Part shown: positions 6,152-13,510 of the stretch, piece after piece
Position numbering within the stretch: position 1 is the stretch's first letter
Layout: each line of letters begins with the position of its first letter
NCBI GenBank assembly: GCA_004212135.1
Contig: RXIE01000101.1
Coordinates: forward strand, 1 to 18,767
Source of the DNA: Candidatus Methanophagales archaeon ANME-1-THS
Lineage (GTDB): Archaea; Halobacteriota; Syntropharchaeia; Alkanophagales; Methanospirareceae
Reading direction: 5' to 3'
Length of the DNA: 18,767 nucleotides
Notes under the pieces: generated by a model
Database searches by the model: none
Told to the model about the DNA's origin: nothing
What the model saw: the letters and a program-made list of their open reading frames with translations, nothing else
Made by a program: the position numbers and the translations under genes

Positions 6152-7303
6152 TCACAACGTGATATACTGCAACTGCTCGAGCACCCGCTTTCGTGCTTCT
6201 TCGAGCGAGAATGAGAAATCCTCGACGATCTTACCACCGAGCACCATCGGCTTCAGCAGTGGCTCCATATCCTTCGGAGGCGCTTCGTTTGCCAATCGTA
6301 TCACATCCTCCCCTTCTTTAATCACTCCCTTTCTCCGGTAGACCTGTTTCTTCCCCCCGCGCTTGCCACGCTTGGCACAGGGCTCACCCTCTTTTTCTAT
6401 GATATCCAGTGCTAAGTCGATGCACCGCGCGTTCGCCACACTGGTGCCCACACCAAACCCGGTTACGATATCCCGCAGCGCTAGCACTTCATCCTCATCG
6501 ATACCGCCACTGACGAAGATGCCCACGTGCGTATACCCGCGGATATCAAGCTCCCACCGCACTTCCTCGATGATCCGCCTGAAGTCGCCCTTCCTCGAAC
6601 CCGGCGTATCCAAGCGAACCGCCCGTAACGAATCTCCAAGCGCTTCCGCAGCCATGATCGACTCCTTCTTCTCGTCATAATACGTATCACAGAGGCAGAC
6701 TCGAGGCACATCTTTCGCCACCACCTCGTCAAACGCCTTCCACGCTTCCTTCTGCCTGCCTTCGCCAAAACAGATGATCAAGGCATGCGGCATCGTCCCG
6801 GTTGCCGGTATCCCGATCCGTTCGGCACCCGCAACGCAGCTCACACCATCCATACCGCCGAGGTATGCGCATCGCTCGATCATCGCGGCTAATGCCGGAT
6901 GCTGCCGCCGCGTCCCGAACGAAATGATGGGAACATCTGCTGCTGCCTTCTTTATGCGCGCGGCCTTCGTCGCTATCCCGGACTCATGGCAGAGAAAACC
7001 AAGTAGAGGCGTTTCATAGCGTGCAAACTCCAAATAGGGCCCTTCAATGCGTACCACCGGCTCAAAGGGGAAGAAGATCGTGCCCTCGGGCATCGCATAC
7101 ACATCCACGTTCTTCCCTTCTAAGAGATGCGCGACCTCTTCCAAGCCCGTCAGCACCGCCCAGCCTCGCCCCGTGGTAATGACCTCCGTGACGACGGTGG
7201 GATTAATTCCTTTGCGCCTCAGCACCTCTTCTGTTCTCAGGAAGTAGACATCAGTCGTCTTTCCTGCCAGAATCTCGTCTTCGGGAACGATTGAGCTTTT
7301 CAT
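6152..7303 (-). CDS. pncB: Nicotinate phosphoribosyltransferase, archaeal type
   Basis: This enzyme converts nicotinate and PRPP to nicotinate mononucleotide (NAD salvage). The 383-residue protein shows the NAPRT layout: KTTDVYFLRTEEVLRR (about 15-30), MPEGTIFFPFEPVVRIEGPY, YETPLLGFLCHESGIATKAA, the ISFGTRRQHPALA active-site stretch, and the C-terminal phosphate-binding GVGTSVANAR. FVSGGIDEDEV gives the barrel strand before it. A cysteine/lysine-rich segment follows at about residue 310-325. The frame opens at a GTG (7324), but I prefer ATG 7303 because the family homology begins there. It lies 48 bases after the HTH-ACT gene (same strand) and tail to tail with cobT, only 37 bases away. The product is CobT's substrate and the substrate is CobT's by-product. 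Confidence 0.9.
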   Translation of the reverse strand: MKSSIVPEDEILAGKTTDVYFLRTEEVLRRKGINPTVVTEVITTGRGWAVLTGLEEVAHLLEGKNVDVYAMPEGTIFFPFEPVVRIEGPYLEFARYETPLLGFLCHESGIATKAARIKKAAADVPIISFGTRRQHPALAAMIERCAYLGGMDGVSCVAGAERIGIPATGTMPHALIICFGEGRQKEAWKAFDEVVAKDVPRVCLCDTYYDEKKESIMAAEALGDSLRAVRLDTPGSRKGDFRRIIEEVRWELDIRGYTHVGIFVSGGIDEDEVLALRDIVTGFGVGTSVANARCIDLALDIIEKEGEPCAKRGKRGGKKQVYRRKGVIKEGEDVIRLANEAPPKDMEPLLKPMVLGGKIVEDFSFSLEEARKRVLEQLQYITL

Positions 7304-7351
7304 CTTTTTTCTCTTTCTGAACACGCTTCTCTGGTTCTAAAAGAAAAGGGT

Positions 7352-7858
7352 TTACTGGTGAAGCTCCACGCCTTTTACGCTCCGCAGCCTACCGATCTCT
7401 TCTATTAACTCGCCCGGTATGTTTTTATCCGTGATAATCGTGAGTTTCGGGTCATCCACGAGATACGGATCATCACTGACCGCCTGTCGTATGCTCAGGC
7501 CTCGCTTTGCTATCACGGTAGCAACCTCACCCAGTATCCCGATCTCCTTCGCATCCCTCGGATGGATAATAATCACACTGAGGTCTAATAAAGGCGCGAC
7601 CTCACCGAGAAATGCAATCGAACGAATATGCTCAAAGATCCTCCGCAATTCAGGATCACTCAGGATCTTTTTAACGGTCAGATCCACGACCCGTCTGTCC
7701 ACGCCCACCTCGTTTGCAATCTGGGTATGTGGTATCTCGATCCCACCTGATGCTACTTTCCCGTCAGGACTCACTTGAAACCCGCGCTCCAGCAAGAGCT
7801 CTATAACTCGCTTCTGCGATGGCAGACGCTCAAACTTCTCCATTATCTCTCTCCACAT
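7352..7858 (-). CDS. HTH-ACT domain transcriptional regulator
   Basis: This is a 168-residue archaeal protein of the 'regulator of amino acid metabolism' type. A helix-turn-helix is visible at about 44-66 (HTQIANEVGVDRRVVDLTVKKI). A linker (about 67-90) leads to an ACT domain from about 93 to the end, with LSVIIIHPRDAKEIGILGE starting it, then VIAKRGLSIRQAVSD and a final strand LRSVKGVELH. ACT domains commonly bind amino acids or other small ligands; the ligand here is unknown. Its position just before the NAPRT gene on the same strand suggests a shared transcript and possible control of nicotinate or cobamide genes, which is inference. The start could be ATG 7858 (near-leaderless) or ATG 7843, which has a GGAGAG before it. 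Confidence 0.85.
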   Translation of the reverse strand: MWREIMEKFERLPSQKRVIELLLERGFQVSPDGKVASGGIEIPHTQIANEVGVDRRVVDLTVKKILSDPELRRIFEHIRSIAFLGEVAPLLDLSVIIIHPRDAKEIGILGEVATVIAKRGLSIRQAVSDDPYLVDDPKLTIITDKNIPGELIEEIGRLRSVKGVELHQ

Positions 7859-7880
7859 CGCTCTTCTGCTCCGCAGTCGC

Positions 7881-7890
7881 TTTTTAAAAG
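7881..7890 (-). promoter_or_regulatory. TATA box for the HTH-ACT/NAPRT genes
   Basis: CTTTTAAAAA on the minus strand lies about 27 bases upstream of ATG 7858. That is the distance expected for a near-leaderless archaeal promoter driving the HTH-ACT and NAPRT genes. Confidence 0.5.
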
Positions 7891-7941
7891 ATTATATTGG
7901 ATTGATGTGGGTTTCAGGTGCCCTGACCGTGAGATGTGTTT

Positions 7942-8262
7942 TTACCGATATCCCCGCTTCAAGATCTCCTCTCTCACTTCCTCTAATCGTCTCGCTGCAT
8001 TACCGATCTTTTCTCTCACTTCTTCTTCCACCGATTGCATGCTCACCCGTAAAGACCGCTCACGCTCGTTCATCCCCCGTTCTATATTCCTTAACCGCTC
8101 ATCGATGCTTAAGAACAAGAGCGCGACCATGCCGACCAAGATCACCGCCGAGAGCGCAATTGCCGGGTCTCGATACTTGCCCCACAATCGATACGCAAGC
8201 ACGAAAGCTGAAAAGACCATCACCACGGAGAATATGATATCCCGTGCTTCTATCTTCCTCAC
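7942..8262 (-). CDS. Small membrane protein with C-terminal coiled coil
   Basis: This 106-residue protein has two hydrophobic segments at about 9-26 (IIFSVVMVFSAFVLAYRL) and 34-52 (AIALSAVILVGMVALLFLS). A charged helix follows from about 54 to 102, rich in Glu/Arg with heptad-like spacing (IERGMNERERSL, VEEEVREKIGNAARRLEEVREE), which is likely a coiled coil in the cytoplasm. The start is a GTG at 8262, chosen because a strong GAGGAGG lies 6 bases before it. I do not recognise a family. The layout resembles small archaeal membrane anchors or scaffolds of unknown role. It is divergent from mobA across 107 bases. Confidence 0.75.
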   Translation of the reverse strand: MRKIEARDIIFSVVMVFSAFVLAYRLWGKYRDPAIALSAVILVGMVALLFLSIDERLRNIERGMNERERSLRVSMQSVEEEVREKIGNAARRLEEVREEILKRGYR

Positions 8263-8329
8263 CTTTTTACCTCCTCTTCAGGTATCGTGTTCTCAGAGAC
8301 CATATTCATAATAATCTGACTCTCCTATT

Positions 8330-8356
8330 CTATTTAAATATAAACCCTCATGGGTT
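8330..8356 (+). promoter_or_regulatory. mobA promoter with short palindrome
   Basis: CTATTTAAATA (8330-8340) is a good TATA box about 30-35 bases before the mobA ATG. Immediately downstream, AACCC (8343-8347), TCAT and GGGTT (8352-8356) form a perfect 5-base inverted repeat lying between the TATA box and the expected transcription start. It could be an operator or chance. Confidence 0.45.
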
Positions 8357-8369
8357 CGGAACTTATGCC

Positions 8370-8990
8370 ATGCGAAAGACAGCGCTCATCCTGGCGGGTG
8401 GAAAAAGCCTGAGATTCCAATCCCTCGATAAGTGCTTCATGAGATTGCACAATAAGCCGCTCATACTCCATGCCATTGATAACCTGGCACAGGTGGCAGA
8501 TGAAATCATCGTGGCTGCACGAGACGAAGAGCAGAAGAATCTGATCAGAGCGCGAATGCCGGATTCCGTACTCCTGGTTTGTGACTCAGTGAAGGGCTTC
8601 GGTCCACTGGCTGGCATCCTCTCAGGTTTAGAGCGGGCTTCCTTTCCTTATTCGCTTGTCATCGGCTGCGATATGCCCTTTGTCACGGAGGAGGTGGTGG
8701 CATTGCTCTTTGAGGTCGCAGCGCGTGGTGAGTACGATGCCGTGGTACCGATATGGGAAAACGGGATGTTAGAGCCGTTACATGCGGTGTATAAGAAAGA
8801 GCCGATGGTGGCTGCAATCCATGAGGCGGTCAAACAGGGCGATAAACAGATACTGAAGGTAATCAGGCAACTCAAAAAGGTCTATTTCATCGAGGTAAAG
8901 GAGCTCAGGGGGCTGGACTCAGAGCTCAAAACATTTCGAAATATCAATACGCCCGAAGAGTTAAGAAGCGCGCATCAGTACGTGGAATAA
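8370..8990 (+). CDS. mobA: MobA-like molybdenum cofactor guanylyltransferase
   Basis: This is a 206-residue nucleotidyltransferase of the MobA/GT-A type. The N-terminal nucleotide-binding loop LILAGGKSLRF (6-16) is followed by LDKCFMRLHNKPLI, with R15, D20 and K21 at the conserved places. The metal-binding aspartate is D101 in IGCDMPFV. FGPLAGILSGLE and PLHAVYKK are further family motifs. MobA attaches GMP to molybdopterin (or tungstopterin) to make the bis-MGD cofactor used by enzymes such as formylmethanofuran or formate dehydrogenases. The loop has QSL where MobA usually has a glycine near the DK, so another NTP-transferase substrate is possible. The frame is open upstream to 8244, but ATG 8370 fits the fold and the promoter. 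Confidence 0.85.
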   Translation: MRKTALILAGGKSLRFQSLDKCFMRLHNKPLILHAIDNLAQVADEIIVAARDEEQKNLIRARMPDSVLLVCDSVKGFGPLAGILSGLERASFPYSLVIGCDMPFVTEEVVALLFEVAARGEYDAVVPIWENGMLEPLHAVYKKEPMVAAIHEAVKQGDKQILKVIRQLKKVYFIEVKELRGLDSELKTFRNINTPEELRSAHQYVE

Positions 8991-9002
8991 CAATCCGGAG
9001 CG

Positions 9003-9704
9003 TTATAACGGCTTTTCTCGAGCGCTTCGTCTTGACATCTGTGCGCAATAGACCCACAAAGGCGTTCGCTCGCACCTTGTTATCCGTACCTTCCCCTCCT
9101 TTATCCTTTGCACGATCACTTCTGCACCCGACCGGTGCGCGCTCTCCACCGGAACCTCAACGGTCGCGAGACCGACGAATGCCGCGGAATGCGCATCGCT
9201 TCCCGCGACCGGCGTGCGGTTATGCCGGGCTGCCGTACGTCTCGCTCGTGAATTCGCCATGCCGACCAAATAGCGGGAATTGAAGACTTCGATCGCATTG
9301 ATGCCCGGCTGCAGACAGAAGTTCCCCATACTGTGGCGAAACGGATGGAAGGGATGTGGTGCGATAAGAACAATAGCGCGCTCCTTCTCCTGCTCTTCCT
9401 GCTGCGCTCTTCGTATTGTCTCCTCGAGTGACAGGCCTTTTGTAATCTCCTCGTCGAGTCCCAGCACGATCAGATGCCCCTGAGCCGTCGTTACTTCGAT
9501 GCCCGGAATGATAATCAAATCCAGATTATGATCAGCGACATGCCTTCGTGCCGCATAAGAACCCGCCATCGTGTCGTGGTCGCATATTGCGATACCATCG
9601 AGCCGCTTCGCAGTCGCACTTTGTATGATCTCCTCGACTGGATCACGCCCATCATGCGAGTAATTTGTATGCACATGCAGGTCGAGCGTCAATCTCATGC
9701 TCAT
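9003..9704 (-). CDS. PHP-domain metal-dependent phosphoesterase
   Basis: This 233-residue PHP protein is distinct from the one at 1010-1666. The metal motifs in order are LDLHVHTNYSHDG (about 7-19), AICDHDTMAGS (about 38-48), IPGIEVTTAQGHL (about 66-78), APHPFHPFRHS (about 115-125) and VAGSDAHS near 168-175. These match the PHP_HIS-2-like class that includes 5'-3' exonucleases/RNase-AM-like and 3',5'-nucleotide bisphosphate phosphatases. The true substrate cannot be told. Two in-frame ATGs (9704 and 9698) compete; either places the HxH motif near the N-terminus. It is convergent with mobA, separated by 12 bases. The C-terminus (after about 210) is basic and may be family-specific. Confidence 0.87.
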   Translation of the reverse strand: MSMRLTLDLHVHTNYSHDGRDPVEEIIQSATAKRLDGIAICDHDTMAGSYAARRHVADHNLDLIIIPGIEVTTAQGHLIVLGLDEEITKGLSLEETIRRAQQEEQEKERAIVLIAPHPFHPFRHSMGNFCLQPGINAIEVFNSRYLVGMANSRARRTAARHNRTPVAGSDAHSAAFVGLATVEVPVESAHRSGAEVIVQRIKEGKVRITRCERTPLWVYCAQMSRRSAREKPL

Positions 9705-9921
9705 CGTCGGTTGTTAGTAAGGTACCGCGGCTATGTTAATACTACGCATACTCCGGGAAGTAAATGCCCCTTCACCTTCTGCTCACTTCAGCACGATCAC
9801 ACCTTTCCCCGGGCCCAATCGTTCAGAGAAGCGATATATATAGCGGCAGCCCCTATCTTTATGCGGGCTCTTTACAAAGGTGTTCATGAGCAGCATGCAG
9901 CAGTAAGAGAGGAGGAATTCC
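9705..9921 (+). promoter_or_regulatory. Control region before the DUF362 gene, with a 6-codon mini-ORF
   Basis: This divergent gap has a strong TATA-like tract, GCGATATATATAGC, at about 9832-9845, which would give a leader of roughly 50-60 bases for the DUF362 gene. Within that leader ATGAGCAGCATGCAGCAGTAA (21 bases: M-S-S-M-Q-Q-stop), ending at 9905, sits just before the GAGAGGAGG ribosome-binding site of the main gene. The mini-ORF could be chance. Nothing else stands out. Confidence 0.35.
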
Positions 9922-10713
9922 ATGACGAATGTGGTGATCGTGAAGGGCAGCAATCGTGAGACCATGGTAGCGCAAGGACTTCATGCGCTGGGCATCAATC
10001 CCTGTCAGGAAAAGGTGGTGATAAAACCTAATCTAATCATTAATCGCCCCTATCCGGTAACCACCGCTCCGAAGACCGTTGAAAGCCTCATCACCTATTT
10101 CGTGGGAAGGGCGAAGGAGATACTCATTGCGGAAGGCTCGGGCATGTGTCGGGGAGGAACGATGAAAGCGTTTCTTGATTTAGGATATCTCGAACTTGCT
10201 GAACGCTATGGGATACGATTAGTGGACCTCAATGAGGATGAGTATGAGCTCATGGAGAACCCCGAAGCGATGCGATTGAAAGAGTTTAAAGTTCCTCGTA
10301 CGTTGAAGAATAGTTTTCTGATCTCCGCCGCGGTTCTGAAGCGTCATTCGATGACCAAAGTCTCCTTATCGCTCAAGAACATGATGGGCGCCTCTATTGG
10401 TCGAAAAGCCCGATTTCACTTCCTCGGTTTAACCAAAAGCATTGTTGATATCAATCGCTACACGAAGCCGGATCTGGCTTTGATCGATGGCATCGAGAGT
10501 AGCGGTCGCGAATTGGGTGGTGAGGTGACTCGCTATGAGGTGATGATCTTTTCGGAAGATCCAGTTGCCGCGGATGCGGTCGGTGCGCATATCCTCGGAT
10601 TGGATCCGCTCTCAGTGCCGCATATACGCCTCGCACAGGAGGTAGGATTAGGAACTGCGCGACTCGAGGAGCTTGAAATAGCGGAGATGAGTGCCCTGGA
10701 GCTTAACAAGTAG
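9922..10713 (+). CDS. DUF362 domain protein
   Basis: This 263-residue protein belongs to the DUF362 family. The pattern begins VVIVKGSNRETMVAQGL, then VVIKPNLIINRPYPVTTAPKTVESLI (about 32-57), AKEILIAEGSGMCRGGTMKAF (about 68-88) with the typical EGSG and cysteine, FLISAAVLKRHSMTKVSLSLKNMMG (about 133-157), LALIDGIE and EDPVAADAVGAHILGLDP. DUF362 proteins are often near ferredoxin domains, but no 4Fe-4S CxxCxxC motif is present here, so this is the stand-alone form. The biochemical role is not established. The start is ATG 9922, supported by a GAGGAGG ribosome-binding site. Confidence 0.88.
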   Translation: MTNVVIVKGSNRETMVAQGLHALGINPCQEKVVIKPNLIINRPYPVTTAPKTVESLITYFVGRAKEILIAEGSGMCRGGTMKAFLDLGYLELAERYGIRLVDLNEDEYELMENPEAMRLKEFKVPRTLKNSFLISAAVLKRHSMTKVSLSLKNMMGASIGRKARFHFLGLTKSIVDINRYTKPDLALIDGIESSGRELGGEVTRYEVMIFSEDPVAADAVGAHILGLDPLSVPHIRLAQEVGLGTARLEELEIAEMSALELNK

Positions 10714-10780
10714 CTACGTCGCCCCGAGACCTGTATGTGGGCCTCCGTGATGGGTACTACTGCTCGTTAGAGAGGAGTGC

Positions 10781-10789
10781 TATTTAAAC
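10781..10789 (+). promoter_or_regulatory. TATA box for the coiled-coil gene
   Basis: TATTTAAAC lies 23-31 bases upstream of ATG 10812, the spacing of a leaderless or near-leaderless archaeal transcript. No ribosome-binding site is visible before the ATG, which agrees. Confidence 0.5.
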
Positions 10790-10811
10790 GCGCCGGATAT
10801 ATCTGATTACT

Positions 10812-11264
10812 ATGGAGCGCATGGGGGTTGGTAATTCCAGAGATTGGGCCGAGGAGCAAGAAGTGAGGATAGAACGAGAGCAAGAAGCGCTTAACAAGAA
10901 GATTGATGCGCTTAACCGGAGGATTTCAGAGCTTGAGCACGAGCAGGAGCAGATGAAGGCAGCGTATGAACGAGACAAAGACCCTGAGTTACATCCTGAA
11001 TTTCAAAGGCTGGTAGAACGTGGAATAATGAGAGTGACGAATAAGCAAGAAGAGCTTAAAATGAGACGCGCGGAGCTCATGATAAAAAAGACCGAACTTG
11101 AGAGCGAGGCACGACTGGTGAGGGCTGTGATGGGGCATGAGAAATACCCCACATGGGTCAAACTCAAGAAGCGAAGAGATGAGGCGGCTGAAGAAGTGCA
11201 GAGACTCGAGGCTGAGATGAAGCGACTCATGGAAACTATTATGCTCGATACCGGATCGGAATGA
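10812..11264 (+). CDS. Predicted coiled-coil protein, unknown function
   Basis: This 150-residue, highly charged protein has almost no hydrophobic core. Residues about 12-58 form a Glu/Lys/Arg/Gln-rich helix with heptad-like leucine/isoleucine spacing (EQEALNKKIDALNRRISELEHEQEQMK). A short break follows (DPELHPEFQRLVERGIM, about 60-76). A second helix runs from about 78 to 108 (TNKQEELKMRRAELMIKKTELESE) and a third from about 118 to 145. There is no signal or membrane segment and no enzyme motif. I do not recognise a family. It is convergent with the FEN-1 gene with a 21-base gap. It may be lineage-specific. Confidence 0.7.
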   Translation: MERMGVGNSRDWAEEQEVRIEREQEALNKKIDALNRRISELEHEQEQMKAAYERDKDPELHPEFQRLVERGIMRVTNKQEELKMRRAELMIKKTELESEARLVRAVMGHEKYPTWVKLKKRRDEAAEEVQRLEAEMKRLMETIMLDTGSE

Positions 11265-11285
11265 GCTGAGCATCCGCACGTATTA

Positions 11286-12275
11286 TTAAAACCACTGCTC
11301 TATGCTCCTCTGCGAACTGGTAGTCCTGTGCCGTGTGATCTTCTCCAATGCGGTAGTCACCCGCTCTTCTGAGAAGTCATGCTCCCCGCAGAGAAATTCC
11401 TTTACCTTCCCCTCATCCACCCTACCCCAGTGCAGCTCATACGATTCGTTCACCTCGGGGTGCAGGAAGAGAGCTCGAACACGTTCGTAATTCTCGATCG
11501 CCTCTATTTGAGATGCGGCGATTAATCGTTCGATGCTATGATATTCCTTGATGAGCTTCAACGCCCTTTTAGCGCCAATTCCTTTGATGCCCGGGTTAAA
11601 ATCCGTGCCTATTAAGATTGCAAGGTCAACAAGCTCTTCTCTGGTTATCCCGTGCTGTTCTTTGAGGTCTATAAGTGCAATGACTTCGGGCTTCGCCCTG
11701 CCCCGCGGTGCACTCAGATTGCGGATCATGAGTGGTGCGCCGAAGAGCAAGGAATCGTAATCTTGCGAGGCGACGAGATCCGCATCACCTTTCTGGACCA
11801 TATAGGCGGCCTGCGCCTCGCCCTCTGCTTTTGCCTGCACACTCGGAATGCCCAGATAGGATAAAAGCGTCTTCGCATCCTCGATGATCGTGGCATCAAT
11901 TCGTGTAGAGGCCTTCGCATACTTGAGGGCTTCTTCCGGAAACAGCACCTTTGCCTCTTCCCATCTCCGACGTGCCTCTACTCGCCGTTCCGACCGAGCT
12001 TTGATAACCGCTGTTTTTAACTCTGAAGGCTTACCATCAAAGACAAAGATGGGCCGTATCCCCTTCTCCAGGATATTTGACGTCCGGTATATCAAGCCTG
12101 AGAGATGAGAGGTGATCCGGCCCGAGGAGTCCTTCAGTGGTGTTCCATCCGGCTGGCGAATGATGCTCAAGAATTGGTAGAGCGTGTTATGTGCATCGAT
12201 CGCAACGATCTTACCTGAGATAGCCTCTAAACTCGTCTCTTTCGGCTCTAGGAGCTCGCCTATACTTACACCCAT
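11286..12275 (-). CDS. fen: Flap endonuclease 1
   Basis: This is a 329-residue archaeal FEN-1, the structure-specific nuclease that removes 5' flaps in Okazaki fragment maturation and repair. The N-terminal (XPG-N) domain has D27 in IVAIDAHN and D80 in FVFDGKP. The internal domain has E151/E153 in AEGEAQAAY, D172/D174 in ASQDYDSLLFG and D225 in IGTDFNPG, giving the full seven-acid metal site. A helix-hairpin-helix follows (GIKGIGAKRALKLI). The C-terminus ends in a PCNA-interacting box, QRSIEQWF (322-329). The length is close to the usual 335-345. It is divergent from the ribosomal operon. An AT tract (GTTAATTTATTC) about 25 bases before the ATG is a plausible TATA box. Confidence 0.95.
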   Translation of the reverse strand: MGVSIGELLEPKETSLEAISGKIVAIDAHNTLYQFLSIIRQPDGTPLKDSSGRITSHLSGLIYRTSNILEKGIRPIFVFDGKPSELKTAVIKARSERRVEARRRWEEAKVLFPEEALKYAKASTRIDATIIEDAKTLLSYLGIPSVQAKAEGEAQAAYMVQKGDADLVASQDYDSLLFGAPLMIRNLSAPRGRAKPEVIALIDLKEQHGITREELVDLAILIGTDFNPGIKGIGAKRALKLIKEYHSIERLIAASQIEAIENYERVRALFLHPEVNESYELHWGRVDEGKVKEFLCGEHDFSEERVTTALEKITRHRTTSSQRSIEQWF

Positions 12276-12297
12276 TGGATACGTTCTTCATCTTTAA

Positions 12298-12405
12298 GAA
12301 TAAATTAACAAAAAGAAATAAATACTGTAAGTGGATAGGTATAAAGGTCTCGGATGTGAGCGTCACGTTAGCCGCTAGATCTGATACTGAGCACGGAGAG
12401 TAAAG
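12298..12405. promoter_or_regulatory. fen / rpl11 divergent control region and rpl11 leader
   Basis: This region holds AT-rich TATA candidates for both directions. AGAAATAAATACT at about 12314-12326 or GGTATAAAGG at about 12338-12347 could serve rpl11, leaving a leader of roughly 35-60 bases. The leader contains GTGA-GCG-TCAC (12356-12366), a small perfect hairpin, and a GGAG ribosome-binding site just before ATG 12406. Archaeal L1 is known to autoregulate its operon by binding mRNA, but I cannot identify a convincing L1 site here. Confidence 0.35.
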
Positions 12406-12876
12406 ATGAACGTCGTCGAAGTCCTGGTGGAAGGAGGAAAAGCAAGCACAGGACCGCCCTTAGGGCCTGCCCTGGGTCCACTTGGGGTAAACATAAAAGA
12501 TGTGGTCAACTTGGTCAATGAGCGTACGAAGGATTACGAGGGAATGCAAGTCCCCGTGCGGATAAGCATCGATGCGGGAAAGGTGGATATCACGGTGGGC
12601 ACACCGCCGACCGCGGCGTTGATCAAGAAGGTATTAGGAATTGAGAAGGCAAAAACGGACTCCACAAGTGATTATATCGGGGAGATCTCACTCGAGCAGG
12701 CACAAGAGATAGCGAAAAAGAAGCGGGAGGGACGCAGAGCCTCTTCATTAAAAAAAGCGGTCAAAGAGGTCCTCGGCACCTGTGTATCCATGCATGTGAA
12801 GGTCGCGGGGAAGGATGCACGAGAGGTACAGAAAGAGATAGACGAAGGAGTGTATAATGAGGTGATCGCGGAATAA
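12406..12876 (+). CDS. rpl11: Ribosomal protein L11 (uL11)
   Basis: This is a 156-residue archaeal L11. The N-terminal domain begins VVEVLVEGGKASTGPPLGPALGPLGVN (3-29), the near-invariant proline/glycine loop of the GTPase-associated centre. It continues VPVRISIDAGKVDITVGTPPTAALIKK. The C-terminal RNA-binding domain (about 85-150) ends in VKEVLGTCVSMHVKVAGKDAREVQKEIDEG. SMHV replaces the more usual SMG, a small deviation. L11 binds the 23S rRNA thiostrepton region and helps recruit translation factors. It is the first gene of an operon with L1 (1-base gap) and L10. Confidence 0.96.
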   Translation: MNVVEVLVEGGKASTGPPLGPALGPLGVNIKDVVNLVNERTKDYEGMQVPVRISIDAGKVDITVGTPPTAALIKKVLGIEKAKTDSTSDYIGEISLEQAQEIAKKKREGRRASSLKKAVKEVLGTCVSMHVKVAGKDAREVQKEIDEGVYNEVIAE

Positions 12877-12877
12877 A

Positions 12878-13501
12878 ATGGAGACGGAAGAGATCGTGGA
12901 AGCGGTGAAGAAGGTTTTGAGCTCGCAGGAGCGTGGATTTGTGGAAAGTGTGGATTTGTGCATCAATTTGAAGAATATTGATTTAAAACAGCCGAAGAAC
13001 CGGATCAATGTGGATGTAGTATTACCGAAGAAGGTGAGAGAGCCCAAGATCGCCGTTTTCGCGGCCGGCGAGATCGCGATGAAAGCAAAGGAGGCAGGTG
13101 CTGAGGTGATTGACCCTGAGGAACTCAAGCGAATGGATAAGAAGAAAGCACGTGCAGTGGTACAAAAATACGATTATTTCGTCGCCGATGCCGCTCTGAT
13201 GGCACTTGTGGGTAAGAGTTTGGGTACCATTCTGGGGCCGAGGGGTAAGATGCCGGAACCTATACCTCGGGGAGCAGAGCTGGCACAGATATTGTCGCGG
13301 TTGGAGAAGATCGCCCGGATAAGGTCAAAGACGACCACATTCTGGGTGAATATCGGTCGTAAGAATATGGATGCGAACGACATTGCGGAAAATGCCGCTG
13401 TGGTGATCAAAGCGGTCGAATCGCGTTTAGAGCGAGGCTGGCAGAATATCGATTCCATTTATATGAAGACCACGATGGGTCCCGCAGTCAAGGTGATGTG
13501 A
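12878..13501 (+). CDS. rpl1: Ribosomal protein L1 (uL1)
   Basis: This is a 207-residue archaeal L1, the L1-stalk protein that helps move deacylated tRNA out of the E site and, in other archaea, represses its own operon. It has RGFVESVDLCINLKNIDLKQPKNRINVDVVLP (about 19-50), then the inserted domain with EVIDPEELKRM and YDYFVADAALMALVGKSLGTILGPRGKMPEPIP (about 97-129), and a return strand STYMKTTMGPAVKV-like end (IYMKTTMGPAVKVM). GKSLGTILGPRGKMP is the family signature. The start ATG 12878 lies one base past the L11 stop with a GAGGTGATC ribosome-binding site inside the L11 gene, so translation is coupled. Confidence 0.96.
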   Translation: METEEIVEAVKKVLSSQERGFVESVDLCINLKNIDLKQPKNRINVDVVLPKKVREPKIAVFAAGEIAMKAKEAGAEVIDPEELKRMDKKKARAVVQKYDYFVADAALMALVGKSLGTILGPRGKMPEPIPRGAELAQILSRLEKIARIRSKTTTFWVNIGRKNMDANDIAENAAVVIKAVESRLERGWQNIDSIYMKTTMGPAVKVM

Positions 13502-13510
13502 GGTGAAGAG

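Noticed and set aside
12878..12930. L1 autoregulatory binding site at the start of rpl1
   Set aside because: Methanococcal L1 binds a structured element near the start of its own gene, but I could not find a matching internal loop here with confidence.
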